From NCBI RefSeq assembly GCF_021183825.1, contig NZ_CP089211.1, positions 5,128,501 through 5,192,500 of the forward strand: a stretch of DNA of 64,000 bases, read 5' to 3'. Below the pieces are notes generated by a model. The model saw nothing but the letters and a program-made list of their open reading frames with translations, had not been told where the DNA came from and did no database searches. Numbering within the stretch: the first letter of the stretch is position 1; each line of letters starts with the position of its first letter. The DNA is from Sinomicrobium kalidii. GTDB lineage: Bacteria > Bacteroidota > Bacteroidia > Flavobacteriales > Flavobacteriaceae. The position numbers were made by a program, and so were the translations under genes. Below, piece by piece: positions 55,417 to 63,917 of the stretch.

Positions 55417-56784
55417 CTACAGGTTTGGCACTTTAACGCTACCGCCTATCCAGCATTTGAAATTAACTGTTTTCCCTTCCATACCGGCACTGAAGATGTC
55501 TTGTTTGCTGGGCGCCCTGCCTTCATAACTGGCGGCAGTTTGTGAAGCCCTGCTGCTCAGGGAAGGGTCTACCTGGCCCGCTTTCCTGGCCATTTGTGCG
55601 GCTTTCCAGTAAATTGCCCTTTTCTCAAAAGTAGTACTTCCGCATTCGTTGGCACTGCTGGCATAAAGCGACGCAATGATCAGGTAAGGCGTACCGTTTG
55701 CGGGGTTTACATCCAGTGCCTGCTGGGCATATTTTCTGGCTGTTGATTTTTGTCCGCGCTTACTGGCCTTGGATGCTATGCTCGTAAGTTTGTTTGCCTT
55801 TTTTACGGCGTTGGTCTCCAATTCTATGGATTGTTCGTAGAATTGCATGGCCTTGGAAGTATTTCCCTGTTCTTCATACAAAGAGCCCAGGTAATATTTG
55901 GAACTTGCGGAAGGCTCTATTTTATCAAGTGCTTCAACCAGCTTCACAAACACCGGGTCTCCCGTACAGCCTTTGGCATCCATACGTCCGGCCGCGCCTT
56001 TAAGCCAGTTGGCATCGTCTTTATGCGCATCGAAATTCTTTTGGTAGAGCGGGATCAGGTTGTCACAATCGGCCAGTGCTCCCAGTTTGGTATCGATACT
56101 ACTACTTATTTTCTCGTAATTTTCCCCGTTTTTTCGGGCAGCAGCCAGTATCTTTTTCTCCTTGCTTGTCAATGTACCGTCATCTTCCTTGGGGACATAT
56201 TTTACAATGGTTTCTGCCAATTCCTGGTTTTCTTCGGCGATTTTGGCAGTGACCTCGTCATAGACTTCAAACACGTCCTGGAGTTCTTTTTTGCCGGCAG
56301 CCTGCAAATCCACCAGCGTAGAGAAGTAGAGGTAAAGCGCTTTAGGATTTTTAAAGTTGTCTTTGCCGGTTTTAAAAGCCTTATCCAGCAGGTTAAATAT
56401 TTGTTCGTCAGTGTCCAGTTTATAATCGTTCTTTAAGAGGGCCATATCAATCATGCTTCCCACTTCATTGTAGCGTTTCGGAAAATTTTTAGGGGCCGAT
56501 TCGTACAGTCCGGTAAGCATTTTTACGTATTGCTCCCTGTTGCCCGGATCTTTTTCAATTTTGTCCTTTAATATACGTTCGCCATAATGATATGTAGCCC
56601 AGTGTAAGGTCGGACAGTTTTCATATACCATTTTCCACGGTTCGTAAGCGGCGTCATAATCCTTTTTTTTCGCATGTTCGGCAAAAATCGACAGGTTTTG
56701 TGGGCATTCGGGGTTCTGGACCTGAGCGAATCCCATAAAAATAACGCCAAAAATACTCGCTAATACGGAAATTTTCCTTTTCAT
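55417..56784 (-). CDS. Exported tetratricopeptide-repeat protein
   Basis: 455 aa. Signal peptide I (KISVLASIFGVIFMGFAQ). TPR-like helical repeats, clearest at about residues 300-400 (SSKYYLGSLYEEQGNTSKAMQFYEQ and KYAQQALDVNPANGTPYL). Periplasmic or outer-membrane associated, probably for protein interaction. It resembles the exported TPR proteins found throughout Bacteroidota. The end contains a Cys-rich AKGCTG and SSANECGSTT region. Confidence 0.82.
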   Translation of the reverse strand: MKRKISVLASIFGVIFMGFAQVQNPECPQNLSIFAEHAKKKDYDAAYEPWKMVYENCPTLHWATYHYGERILKDKIEKDPGNREQYVKMLTGLYESAPKNFPKRYNEVGSMIDMALLKNDYKLDTDEQIFNLLDKAFKTGKDNFKNPKALYLYFSTLVDLQAAGKKELQDVFEVYDEVTAKIAEENQELAETIVKYVPKEDDGTLTSKEKKILAAARKNGENYEKISSSIDTKLGALADCDNLIPLYQKNFDAHKDDANWLKGAAGRMDAKGCTGDPVFVKLVEALDKIEPSASSKYYLGSLYEEQGNTSKAMQFYEQSIELETNAVKKANKLTSIASKASKRGQKSTARKYAQQALDVNPANGTPYLIIASLYASSANECGSTTFEKRAIYWKAAQMARKAGQVDPSLSSRASQTAASYEGRAPSKQDIFSAGMEGKTVNFKCWIGGSVKVPNL

Positions 56785-57291
56785 AATTTATCTGTTAGTA
56801 AACTTAAACGGGTAACAAACTTATAAAAACATTATTTAAAAATCCAGCAAAAGGGGTATATGGGCGTTAAAAAAAGCTAAAATTTTTATGCCGGGGGATG
56901 GGTCGCCCTATAAATATGATGTATTACAGGACCGTTAAATCCCTTAACCTGTTAAATATTTTTCCTGAAATCCGTAAATACCGGGTCTCAAAAGCGGATA
57001 TTCATAATAATTTGGATTACATAATATTTACATCATAATATAGGCTATAAAATCCGGGTTTCCTATGCACAGAAATTTTTCAAATATGCGATTTATGAGC
57101 AAGTAGATTTTAACACGCAAGCAGTTTTTATAATGCCCATATTTTTGATATTTCGTACAATCGCCCTGAAATTTTTAAATAAGCGAATTATGGCATAGTG
57201 GAGATTTTAGGGGATATCCCCATAATTTATGGATAACTGGCAGTATTCGGCTCAGGAGGTAGTTTTAAAAATACTATTTTACATAATATAA
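56785..57291. other. AT-rich intergenic region
   Basis: About 500 nt between the TPR gene start and repeat A with no ORF or RNA feature that I can support. It probably contains the TPR promoter, but no clear TTTR-N19-TAnnTTTG pattern is visible on the minus strand. Confidence 0.5.
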
Positions 57292-57334
57292 ATTATAGTT
57301 CAAATACCTGTATCTTTTAATTTATACAAATCTG
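57292..57334. repeat. Cassette-border repeat, copy A
   Basis: ATTATAGTTCAAATACCT followed by a TTTTAATTTATACAAA-like stretch; shared with 60692 and 62588. It lies 72 nt beyond the stop of the adjacent minus-strand gene. Confidence 0.7.
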
Positions 57335-57405
57335 TTACTCCTAATTTAACCTTGATAAAAAGAAACAATCGGTTCAACTATTATAAAACGTTTTAAAAGC
57401 AGGGA

Positions 57406-58296
57406 TTATTCTAATACAGGAACTTCCATATAAAAAGCGGCCATGTCTATATAATCGGTTGTAGCATTTAATTTTTCGGTAAGTATCTTTTCTATAGTGG
57501 TAATCGGGGCATTTGAAATGTCAAAGCTGCAAATGCATCTAACGCGCTTGCCGTTGTAATTAAAGATGAGCCCTTCAGTGGGCATGTCGGGGTATTGTTC
57601 GGCAAGGGCTTCCTGTATGGTTTGGAGGGTTTGATTGAATTTTTCCGAGTGTTCGTCATAAGTAGTTCCTTTGACAACGCCTTCTTTCAATTTAATTCCC
57701 GGTCCTCCCAAATAAAATGTTTCGCCTTTTCTTTTGGGGCCATCGACATAATGAAATTTATTGAAGTTACAGTTGTATTCAGCTATACTATATAACAGAA
57801 CGATGTCAAAATTTTTGTCCATAAACAGGTATTCCATAAATGAAATATCTTTAATGGGAATCCCCCCTTCTCCAAGTATTGGGGCATATTCCAATGGAGT
57901 ATCATTAAAAGGAGTATTTTTTAAGTTATCATCCTTTTTATCCGGACCGTAAGAATATAATTTATACGCTATGTTAGTATATTTTAAAGTATCGGTATCT
58001 ACTATAACCGTATCTACCTGCAGATTATACCCATATTTTTCCAGATAGAGCTTATCTGTCTTGTAATATTTTCTAATTTCCTGTAGCATGGAATCCAGCT
58101 CAGTTTTATTTGATGGCCATACTTCACCAAAACTATTATACCAAGAACTAAGTCTCTCCGTAACATTAAATCCTTCCGGGGAATTTTTATTGTTCTTTAT
58201 AAACTTTTGCAGAGCAGTATATTGATAGTATTGATACCCTAAAAAGGAAAATATCACTATAAGTATAAATAATAATATGGCTTTAATAAATTTCAT
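57406..58296 (-). CDS. Membrane-anchored hypothetical protein
   Basis: 296 aa, not recognised. A single N-terminal anchor (ILLFILIVIFSFLGY, residues 7-21); the rest is a soluble domain rich in Tyr, Asn and Asp with two cysteines in CNFNKF and CICSFD. Second gene after the toxin-like gene on the same strand (gap 38 nt), so it may be a dedicated partner such as an immunity protein. AT-rich relative to the core genes. Confidence 0.65.
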   Translation of the reverse strand: MKFIKAILLFILIVIFSFLGYQYYQYTALQKFIKNNKNSPEGFNVTERLSSWYNSFGEVWPSNKTELDSMLQEIRKYYKTDKLYLEKYGYNLQVDTVIVDTDTLKYTNIAYKLYSYGPDKKDDNLKNTPFNDTPLEYAPILGEGGIPIKDISFMEYLFMDKNFDIVLLYSIAEYNCNFNKFHYVDGPKRKGETFYLGGPGIKLKEGVVKGTTYDEHSEKFNQTLQTIQEALAEQYPDMPTEGLIFNYNGKRVRCICSFDISNAPITTIEKILTEKLNATTDYIDMAAFYMEVPVLE

Positions 58297-58334
58297 AGAT
58301 AGTTATATTAATACAACCATAAAATGCTTCGTTT

Positions 58335-59174
58335 CTATTTAAAATACGGGTGATCCTCTCCATAAAGCTCTTTGTAAACTTGCCTAAAAGCATCCCTGTC
58401 CATTCGGATATATAATAAAGGATGTTGTTTATTTTCTGAATGCGTGATCTTAAATATATTTGCCCTTGAATGTTTGTCATAAGGCCATGCTTCCATAACA
58501 TGGCTCAAGGAATTAGCTATCCCCAAATCCGGATGGACCGGATTAAATCCTATTGTTGCAGTAAATATTATCCCTTCGTATTCCAATTGTAAATCTAATC
58601 CACTATAAGTCGCATCCCCTACTCCCAACCATGTACGATTATACCCATAGTATTGGCCACTTCCCCGGGCATCTAAATCAATTGGTTTAAAATTATCCGG
58701 GTCTATACGGTTTTTAATGGCATCAAAAACCTCCTTTACCAGCTCTTTCAGGTCCTCATTGCGGGCATCAATAAAAGAACCCTTATCAATGTCTGGAGCC
58801 CCCATATATTTACGGTACAACCTACTTATACCATTAGACTCACTGTTTTGATAATCTTTCCACACATCATTTTCACTACGCCCAATATAATCATAACCAT
58901 CAGGGGTATTCTCTTTCGAGGTAACTTCTTCCTTCCATACATATTGCCCGGTTTCCTTGTTTTTAACCCAATCAAATGGTTCTTCCCCTTTGGCATTTTT
59001 TAATGGTGTATCAAGTAGGCTATTCGTATTGGTGTTTTTATCGATTAGGGAGTTCTCGGCAGGAGTGTCAGGGGTTCGTTTAAGATAGAAGTGGAGGTCA
59101 ATATCCATACTTGTTGTTCGGTATAGCTCTAACCAGCTTTCAATATCTCTTATAGAGTGTACAGTAAATTCCAT
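58335..59174 (-). CDS. Hypothetical protein with polymorphic-toxin-like linker
   Basis: 279 aa from ATG 59174. About residues 65-110 (FDWVKNKETGQYVW, then NTPDGYDYIGRSENDV) match a linker that precedes C-terminal toxin domains in Bacteroidota RHS and related effectors. No RHS repeats, PAAR or signal peptide are present. The C-terminal 150 residues (DLDARGSGQYYGYNRTW to YKELYGEDHP) are an unrecognised domain. Could be a displaced toxin tip or a small stand-alone effector. Followed by a membrane-anchored gene. Confidence 0.6.
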   Translation of the reverse strand: MEFTVHSIRDIESWLELYRTTSMDIDLHFYLKRTPDTPAENSLIDKNTNTNSLLDTPLKNAKGEEPFDWVKNKETGQYVWKEEVTSKENTPDGYDYIGRSENDVWKDYQNSESNGISRLYRKYMGAPDIDKGSFIDARNEDLKELVKEVFDAIKNRIDPDNFKPIDLDARGSGQYYGYNRTWLGVGDATYSGLDLQLEYEGIIFTATIGFNPVHPDLGIANSLSHVMEAWPYDKHSRANIFKITHSENKQHPLLYIRMDRDAFRQVYKELYGEDHPYFK

Positions 59175-59260
59175 AAGCAACAAGTTTTATAGAAATTAGA
59201 TCAGAGGGGCGGCATTAGAGCATAAATATAAAGATTTTTCTGTAGGATTATCAAAAAACA

Positions 59261-59291
59261 TTTGGATATTGAGGGGACCACCGTATATTTG
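59261..59291 (+). promoter_or_regulatory. Promoter of the radC-like gene
   Basis: TTTG (59261-59264), 19-nt spacer, TATATTTG (59284-59291): a full match to the Bacteroidota consensus. The start codon is only 5 nt further, so the transcript should be leaderless or nearly so. Confidence 0.7.
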
Positions 59292-59296
59292 AAACT

Positions 59297-59917
59297 ATGA
59301 ACGTACGCCTTACCCAGGAACAAAAAATAAGAATTTTAAACTCCGATGATGTCTATAAGGTCATGCAGCAGGTTTTGTTGCGTGAGAATAAGATCAGGCG
59401 AAATCAGGAGCATTTTTGGATAGTCGGGTTGGATAATAAGAACAAAATCCTTTTTATAGAACTGATCAGTCTCGGGGCGGTTAATCGTGTTATGGTCAAT
59501 CCGCCGGAGGTATTCCGAATGGCTATCTATAAACTGGCCGTGAAAATGATTTTGATTCACAATCACCCAAGCGGTGAAACCGAGCCTTCCCAGGCAGACC
59601 TCGACTTAACCGACCGGATGATGAAAACCGGGGAACTGATTAACATTGAGGTTGTTGATCATCTGGTTATTTCCGAAGATACGTATTACAGTTTTGCCAA
59701 TGCGGGCGTTATGAGTCAACTGAAAAAGACGGGGAAATATGAAATCCTTGATAAAGAAAAAGCCGAAACAAGAAAGTGGCAAGCTGAATTTGAAAAGGAA
59801 CAGGCAGTTAAGGATAGTAACCTTATGATTGCCAAAAAAATGAAGGATAAAGGGTATGATATTGATACTATAAAAGAACTTACCGGGCTTACTAAGTGGG
59901 ATATTAAAAAATTATGA
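59297..59917 (+). CDS. RadC-like JAB-domain protein
   Basis: 206 aa. The JAMM metal site is complete (HNHPSGETEPSQAD with a Glu in FIELISLG). The usual N-terminal helix-hairpin-helix of chromosomal RadC is missing; instead there is a C-terminal helical extension ending in KKMKDKGYDIDTIKELTGL, a tail also seen in transposase-like nucleases. Stand-alone JAB proteins of this sort are frequent on mobile elements of Bacteroidota. Activity is unknown. Confidence 0.88.
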   Translation: MNVRLTQEQKIRILNSDDVYKVMQQVLLRENKIRRNQEHFWIVGLDNKNKILFIELISLGAVNRVMVNPPEVFRMAIYKLAVKMILIHNHPSGETEPSQADLDLTDRMMKTGELINIEVVDHLVISEDTYYSFANAGVMSQLKKTGKYEILDKEKAETRKWQAEFEKEQAVKDSNLMIAKKMKDKGYDIDTIKELTGLTKWDIKKL

Positions 59918-59975
59918 GGCGAATTTAAAACCCGCCCTAATCTCTATTTACATATTATAAAATAGTTTTTGGATA

Positions 59976-60158
59976 TTACTTTTTCTTTCTAAGTATAACC
60001 AATTCAGATTTACCCTCAGGTTCTGACCAAGGAGTATTTATTTCTTCAAGAGAAACGGCAATTTCAGAAAGGTACGTATTACCGTCTATTTGTAATACTG
60101 CAGAATGATTTTGTGGCATTTCTGATAATTTTTCAATAAGTTCTTTAACTGTTGTCAT
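59976..60158 (-). CDS. Small hypothetical protein
   Basis: 60 aa, unrecognised. Begins TVKELIEKLSEMPQNH, which looks like a real N-terminal amphipathic helix, and ends in a Lys-rich tail. Composition is protein-like and the frame has no overlap with other genes. AT-rich neighbourhood. Confidence 0.5.
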   Translation of the reverse strand: MTTVKELIEKLSEMPQNHSAVLQIDGNTYLSEIAVSLEEINTPWSEPEGKSELVILRKKK

Positions 60159-60198
60159 CGTATAAATTTTAAGTAATAATATTTTGTCCTAAAGTTAT

Positions 60199-60426
60199 TT
60201 AATCACCAGGCTTATGTTTATGAGGCTTTAACTTCGGGTGCTTTGGTTTGTTAGGAGGTGTAACTCTTCTCCTTCTGTCGGGAGTACCATCCTCTTTCTT
60301 GGGCTTCGGCCCTGGTTTAATGGCTTTGATATTCACTATAAGATAATTTTGATTAGTGCTTCCAAAAATAGAATGAGAGTTATAATAAATTTTACGGAAA
60401 ACCACATTTGATATAAAATATTTCAT
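60199..60426 (-). CDS. Small basic hypothetical ORF, Pro/Lys-rich C terminus
   Basis: 75 aa, unrecognised. The last 38 residues are dominated by Pro, Lys, Arg and His (PGPKPKKEDG, RRRRVTPPNKPKHPK). It may be a remnant of a larger protein or not a gene at all. It lies between two other small cassettes on the minus strand. Confidence 0.3.
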   Translation of the reverse strand: MKYFISNVVFRKIYYNSHSIFGSTNQNYLIVNIKAIKPGPKPKKEDGTPDRRRRVTPPNKPKHPKLKPHKHKPGD

Positions 60427-60432
60427 CTATTT

Positions 60433-60732
60433 CCCCATTCCATACACATTCCCCTACTCTCCTACCGTCGCTCCGGGCAAAGAGTATTCCATTCGTTGGG
60501 TAAAGAAAGTTCAGCAGAAAAACTTTTCAGAAGATCACAAAAGGCAGGATGCTTTTTTCCCAAATCGACGATAGGAGATTCACGAACTCCGCTTTATCCA
60601 ATATAAACAACGTGAGTAAAGCAAATTTACCCTTCGGCCTTAGTTTATCCTGAGTTTGTCGAAGGGCTCAGGGCAGGCGCCACGCAAGTACATTATAGTT
60701 CAAATACCTATTCTTTAATTTATACCAAACCG
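60433..60732. repeat. Cassette-border repeat, copy B with extended homology
   Basis: 60433-60500 aligns with 62483-62560 (CCCCATTCCA, CTCC.GGCAAAG.GT.TTCCATT) and 60686-60732 with 62581-62630 (CAAGTACATTATAGTTC). The B copy holds an extra stretch, including an inverted repeat CCCTTCG (60630-60636) / CGAAGGG (60660-60666) with the CCTGAG word common in dispersed repeats. Confidence 0.65.
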
Positions 60733-60861
60733 GCTGTATTTGCCCCTATAATTATATTATTTCGTTGTAGTTTGCCAAAAGGTAATCCGTAAATAAAATC
60801 ATGCTAATTTAGAAGATGTGGTTGGTGCGACGGATACGCTGGTCTTGCCTTACTTAAAAGC

Positions 60862-61476
60862 TCATTGGTAATATTGTTTTCTGTTGCTTCCTAATGCTTT
60901 CCGGATACGCTTTAATCGTTTTTGAGCCAAACGATTCGATTTGCTTGTTGAATCCTTATCAAAAGTATTTGCGATAAATACAGCTTGGTATAAGGAATCT
61001 TTCAAATAAACCCTCATAATATCAATAGACCGGTTTATCCTTTTGTCAATTGTAGCGGTTCCCGCTTTATAATAAATATTAAAGATCCTATTTTTATCTT
61101 CCTCCTTCACATTATCGTGATGATCGACTAACACCCCAACAACCTGTCCGACGGTAGTATCTCTTGAAAAAGACATATATCCCGACGGGGTTTGAAGTAT
61201 GATATCATAATATGGGGCCGAATCATTTTCTATTTCCGGATAGCCGTTTATAAAAGATACTTCCGGATCAGGAAAAGTAGAAAGGGTATAAATCCCTCCC
61301 CTGGACCCCGGGAAACTCTGCTGTTTCCGTTTAATTATCTCAATCATTCCCTCCCGAATTGGGCGAATCTCTTTATCATACCTGTATTTTTTAATTATGT
61401 CCGTTAGAAGGGGCTTAAGCACAAATAATCCTAATACCAGGATAATCCCTCCATATCCTAATTGCTTTTTATTCAT
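60862..61476 (-). CDS. Membrane-anchored hypothetical protein
   Basis: 204 aa from the ATG at 61476. N-terminal anchor (YGGIILVLGLFVLKPLL), then a soluble domain with no recognised family: IYTLSTFPDPEVSF, GYMSFSRDTTVG, ending basic (LAQKRLKRIRKALG). Located between the M949-type gene and repeat B on the minus strand. Possibly an orphan immunity-like or accessory gene; that is inference from context only. Confidence 0.6.
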   Translation of the reverse strand: MNKKQLGYGGIILVLGLFVLKPLLTDIIKKYRYDKEIRPIREGMIEIIKRKQQSFPGSRGGIYTLSTFPDPEVSFINGYPEIENDSAPYYDIILQTPSGYMSFSRDTTVGQVVGVLVDHHDNVKEEDKNRIFNIYYKAGTATIDKRINRSIDIMRVYLKDSLYQAVFIANTFDKDSTSKSNRLAQKRLKRIRKALGSNRKQYYQ

Positions 61477-61559
61477 TAATCCTACTACCTCTTTTTTCCT
61501 GATATGCTCATTATAGCCATTCTTTTTGCTCTTTATCACCAATAAGGGTTACCCCTCCC

Positions 61560-61590
61560 AAAAAAACATACCCCCCCGGGGAGGGGTATG
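61560..61590 (-). terminator. Terminator after the M949-like gene
   Basis: Stem CATACCCC (61567-61574) / GGGGTATG (61583-61590). On the minus strand it is followed by seven T, 9 nt after the stop. Confidence 0.85.
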
Positions 61591-61598
61591 TAGCAGGG

Positions 61599-62333
61599 TT
61601 ATTCATAGGTTCGTATACCGTGTTTTGTCCACATAGATTTTGCAAATTTTCTAAAAACCTCCGGGGCGTTTCCAAAAGCATTGTCAAAGACATAGCTGCC
61701 GCCGAAGGATGCTCCATTCGGGGTTTTTATCGTTTCTTCTCCCCGCATGGCATACTTTTGGCTTCCCTGGTACATGATGATCTTTACGATATCCGGTCCT
61801 ATATCGCCCCGGCAGCCTGTCTTATACATCAACCATACCTCACCTGTGCCATCCCCGTCCAGGTCGGTAACTTGTAATGTGCGTTCTATAAAACCGGCAA
61901 TTATATCTACAGGGCAATTTTTAACATAATCATAGACCTTCCAGGTATGTTTCGTATTGCCAATGCTGTCCGAGAAATGATAGGCGAACAATTCGGCATT
62001 GTTACAGCGGTCACATTCTTTGGTTTTACCGGGGTAAATACCTGTTTCCGTTATAATTACCAGGTTTTCTCCCTTGTTGTCTGTCCAGCGAACGGCATCC
62101 TGTATCACCCCCTTGTATAAAATATCTTTGGCAAGGCTCACGGTATCAGCTTGATGCCGGCTTATCTGCCCCCAACCCGGTAATGACCATATCGATAAAA
62201 CAGCCATGAAGGCCAGGCTCGACAGAATATTTTGTTTTTGTTCAAATCTGCATGTACTTCCAGAAGGTACGATATTGTCTTTTAATTTAGTCCAAAACTT
62301 GGAAGCATATTTTGTCAAATGAGGCGCTATCAA
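61599..62333 (-). CDS. M949_RS01915-like surface polysaccharide-associated protein
   Basis: 244 aa. A DLDGDGTGEVW motif like the calcium-binding FG-GAP motif, then MYKTGCRGDIGPDIVKIIMY and QKYAMRGE, which I associate with a family named from Riemerella for a surface polysaccharide phenotype. A hydrophobic stretch at about residues 36-56 (LSSLAFMAVLSIWSL) would be the signal peptide, so the real start may be further in, e.g. Met43. Exact role unknown. Confidence 0.6.
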   Translation of the reverse strand: MIAPHLTKYASKFWTKLKDNIVPSGSTCRFEQKQNILSSLAFMAVLSIWSLPGWGQISRHQADTVSLAKDILYKGVIQDAVRWTDNKGENLVIITETGIYPGKTKECDRCNNAELFAYHFSDSIGNTKHTWKVYDYVKNCPVDIIAGFIERTLQVTDLDGDGTGEVWLMYKTGCRGDIGPDIVKIIMYQGSQKYAMRGEETIKTPNGASFGGSYVFDNAFGNAPEVFRKFAKSMWTKHGIRTYE

Positions 62334-62482
62334 TTTTCATTCAATGTTTTTTCAGCTTACACACAACCTGATCATATTCATTACTTTCCGAATGTTTCTG
62401 CTGGTGGTTAACAAATGTTTCAAATATACAGAATTTCAACAAGCACAGGTTGTGGAAATCAAATCGAAATTTAGGCTAAACA

Positions 62483-62630
62483 CCCCATTCCACAAACGTT
62501 GCCCCCTCCCCTCTCCCGAAAACTTTCGGGGCCACTCCCGGCAAAGCGTGTTCCATTACATTTTTAAAGCAGGCACTACACAAGTACATTATAGTTCAAA
62601 TACCTAAGTTTTGTAATTTACTCAAATTTG
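62483..62630. repeat. Cassette-border repeat, copy C
   Basis: Same repeat as 60433-60732 in a shorter form: CCCCATTCC region, GGCAAAG, then CAAGTACATTATAGTTC and AAATACCT. Its 3' edge lies 27 nt beyond the stop of the PEP mutase-family gene. Confidence 0.65.
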
Positions 62631-62656
62631 AATGGGATGTTATAACCTAAGTCCGA

Positions 62657-63445
62657 TCAAGGTAAAGTTTCCCAAATATGTTGAAAACTATTCCCGGTGT
62701 TAACCATTGCTATACACTTCCCTAATTCGGTGTGCAAATGTTTATGTATAAACGGCCCCATGCTTATCCGTTTGACCCCGGCCTTTTGTAATGCCGTAAA
62801 ATCGGGCAAGCCCGGCATGGCCATCACGTTTACAGGCAAGGCTGACATTTTTGTCAAAGCGGCTATTTCGTCAATTTTAGTCACACCGGGGAAAAACAAT
62901 CCATGTGCCCCTGTTTGCTGATAGCGTTCTATTCTTTTTTGTGCTTCTGTCAATCCGCCCGGTAATTTCAGAAGAAATACATCCGATCTGAGGTTGATAA
63001 ACATTTCAATTCCTTTTTCAGACAGGCCTGAAATAACAGCCCTTATTTTTCGGGCAAACATATCGGTGTCTGTTATGGTGCGGTTTTCAGACACCACAAC
63101 AGAATCTTCGATATTAATTCCACACACTCCCAGTTCGTATAGTGCAATGATATGCGCTACGATATCGGCGGCGGTTTTGCCATAACCTGCTTCGAGGTCC
63201 ACGGAGAATGGCAGGGATGTGGCCTTAGCGATATGACCGATCATAAAAAGGTAAGCCTCAAAGGGCATCTGTTCGCCATCCTGATACCCCAGCGTTTCTG
63301 CTACTGCTGCACTGGAGGTGGCAATAGCTTTATAACCGGCCGCTTCAAAAGCCCTGGCACTTGGCACATCCCAAACATTGCCGATGAGCAATGGTTCGGG
63401 GCTTTTGTGCAGTTCGTTGAATATTTGAAATGAATTGTTCATCAT
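62657..63445 (-). CDS. PEP mutase/isocitrate lyase superfamily protein
   Basis: About 262 aa from ATG 63445 or 261 from 63442. TIM barrel of the PEP mutase/ICL family: GNVWDVPSARAFEAAGYKAIATSS, VDLEAGYG with metal-binding acidic residues, GINIEDS. Cys of the ICL signature is absent, so oxaloacetate decarboxylase or carboxyvinyl-carboxyphosphonate-like activity is likelier. Substrate open. An SnoaL-like exported protein lies 10 nt upstream. Confidence 0.9.
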   Translation of the reverse strand: MMNNSFQIFNELHKSPEPLLIGNVWDVPSARAFEAAGYKAIATSSAAVAETLGYQDGEQMPFEAYLFMIGHIAKATSLPFSVDLEAGYGKTAADIVAHIIALYELGVCGINIEDSVVVSENRTITDTDMFARKIRAVISGLSEKGIEMFINLRSDVFLLKLPGGLTEAQKRIERYQQTGAHGLFFPGVTKIDEIAALTKMSALPVNVMAMPGLPDFTALQKAGVKRISMGPFIHKHLHTELGKCIAMVNTGNSFQHIWETLP

Positions 63446-63455
63446 GTTACGGTGT

Positions 63456-63917
63456 TTAATTTCGGTTACTGCTAAAAGAATCCCTGTACATCTTCCATCC
63501 TTTATCGGTCTTTTTCCAGAGCACCAGGAATTTTCCGTTATCAAAAAGTTCCCCGTCGGCATTAAAGGACTGCCAGAGGCCTTCTTCGGTCACATATTCC
63601 TTCCCATCGCCATAAATTGCTGTGGTGATAAACCTGCCATTGCGCAACCCGTAGTTGTCGTAAGCATTCCTGAAAAACTCCCCGATCTCCTCCTTACCAC
63701 ACATTTTTGGCATAAGCGGGGCCATGATGCAGGCATCTTCCGCATAACGTTCCACAAAAACGGAAGGTTCGTTTTTTACAAAGGATTCAAAATAAACAGC
63801 GTTGCTTTCTGCGATGGCTGTTTTAGCTTCTGCAAGAGGATCGTTCTCCTGTGCCTGTGCCCTATGGCTTGTATATGCCAGCATGGAAAGGAGGATAACC
63901 GAATGGATTTGTTTCAT
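63456..63917 (-). CDS. Exported SnoaL/DUF4440-like protein
   Basis: 153 aa from ATG 63917. Signal peptide SVILLSMLAYTSHRAQAQ. NTF2/SnoaL-like fold: a start helix (AKTAIAESNAVYFESFV), YAEDACIMAPLMP, KEEIGEFFRNAY, and terminal strands FLVLWKKTDKGWKMYRDSF. Probably cotranscribed with the following PEP mutase-family gene (10-nt gap). Function unknown. Confidence 0.82.
   Translation of the reverse strand: MKQIHSVILLSMLAYTSHRAQAQENDPLAEAKTAIAESNAVYFESFVKNEPSVFVERYAEDACIMAPLMPKMCGKEEIGEFFRNAYDNYGLRNGRFITTAIYGDGKEYVTEEGLWQSFNADGELFDNGKFLVLWKKTDKGWKMYRDSFSSNRN

Noticed and set aside
62344..62607. 87-codon plus-strand frame
   Set aside because: It runs through repeat C and has no family resemblance or promoter; probably chance.
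60433..62630. Border repeats as integron attC sites
   Set aside because: No integrase in the window, no attC-like R and L boxes or imperfect fold-back; only direct repeats are seen.
57292..62630. CRISPR array
   Set aside because: Repeat copies are kilobases apart and separated by genes, and no cas gene is present.
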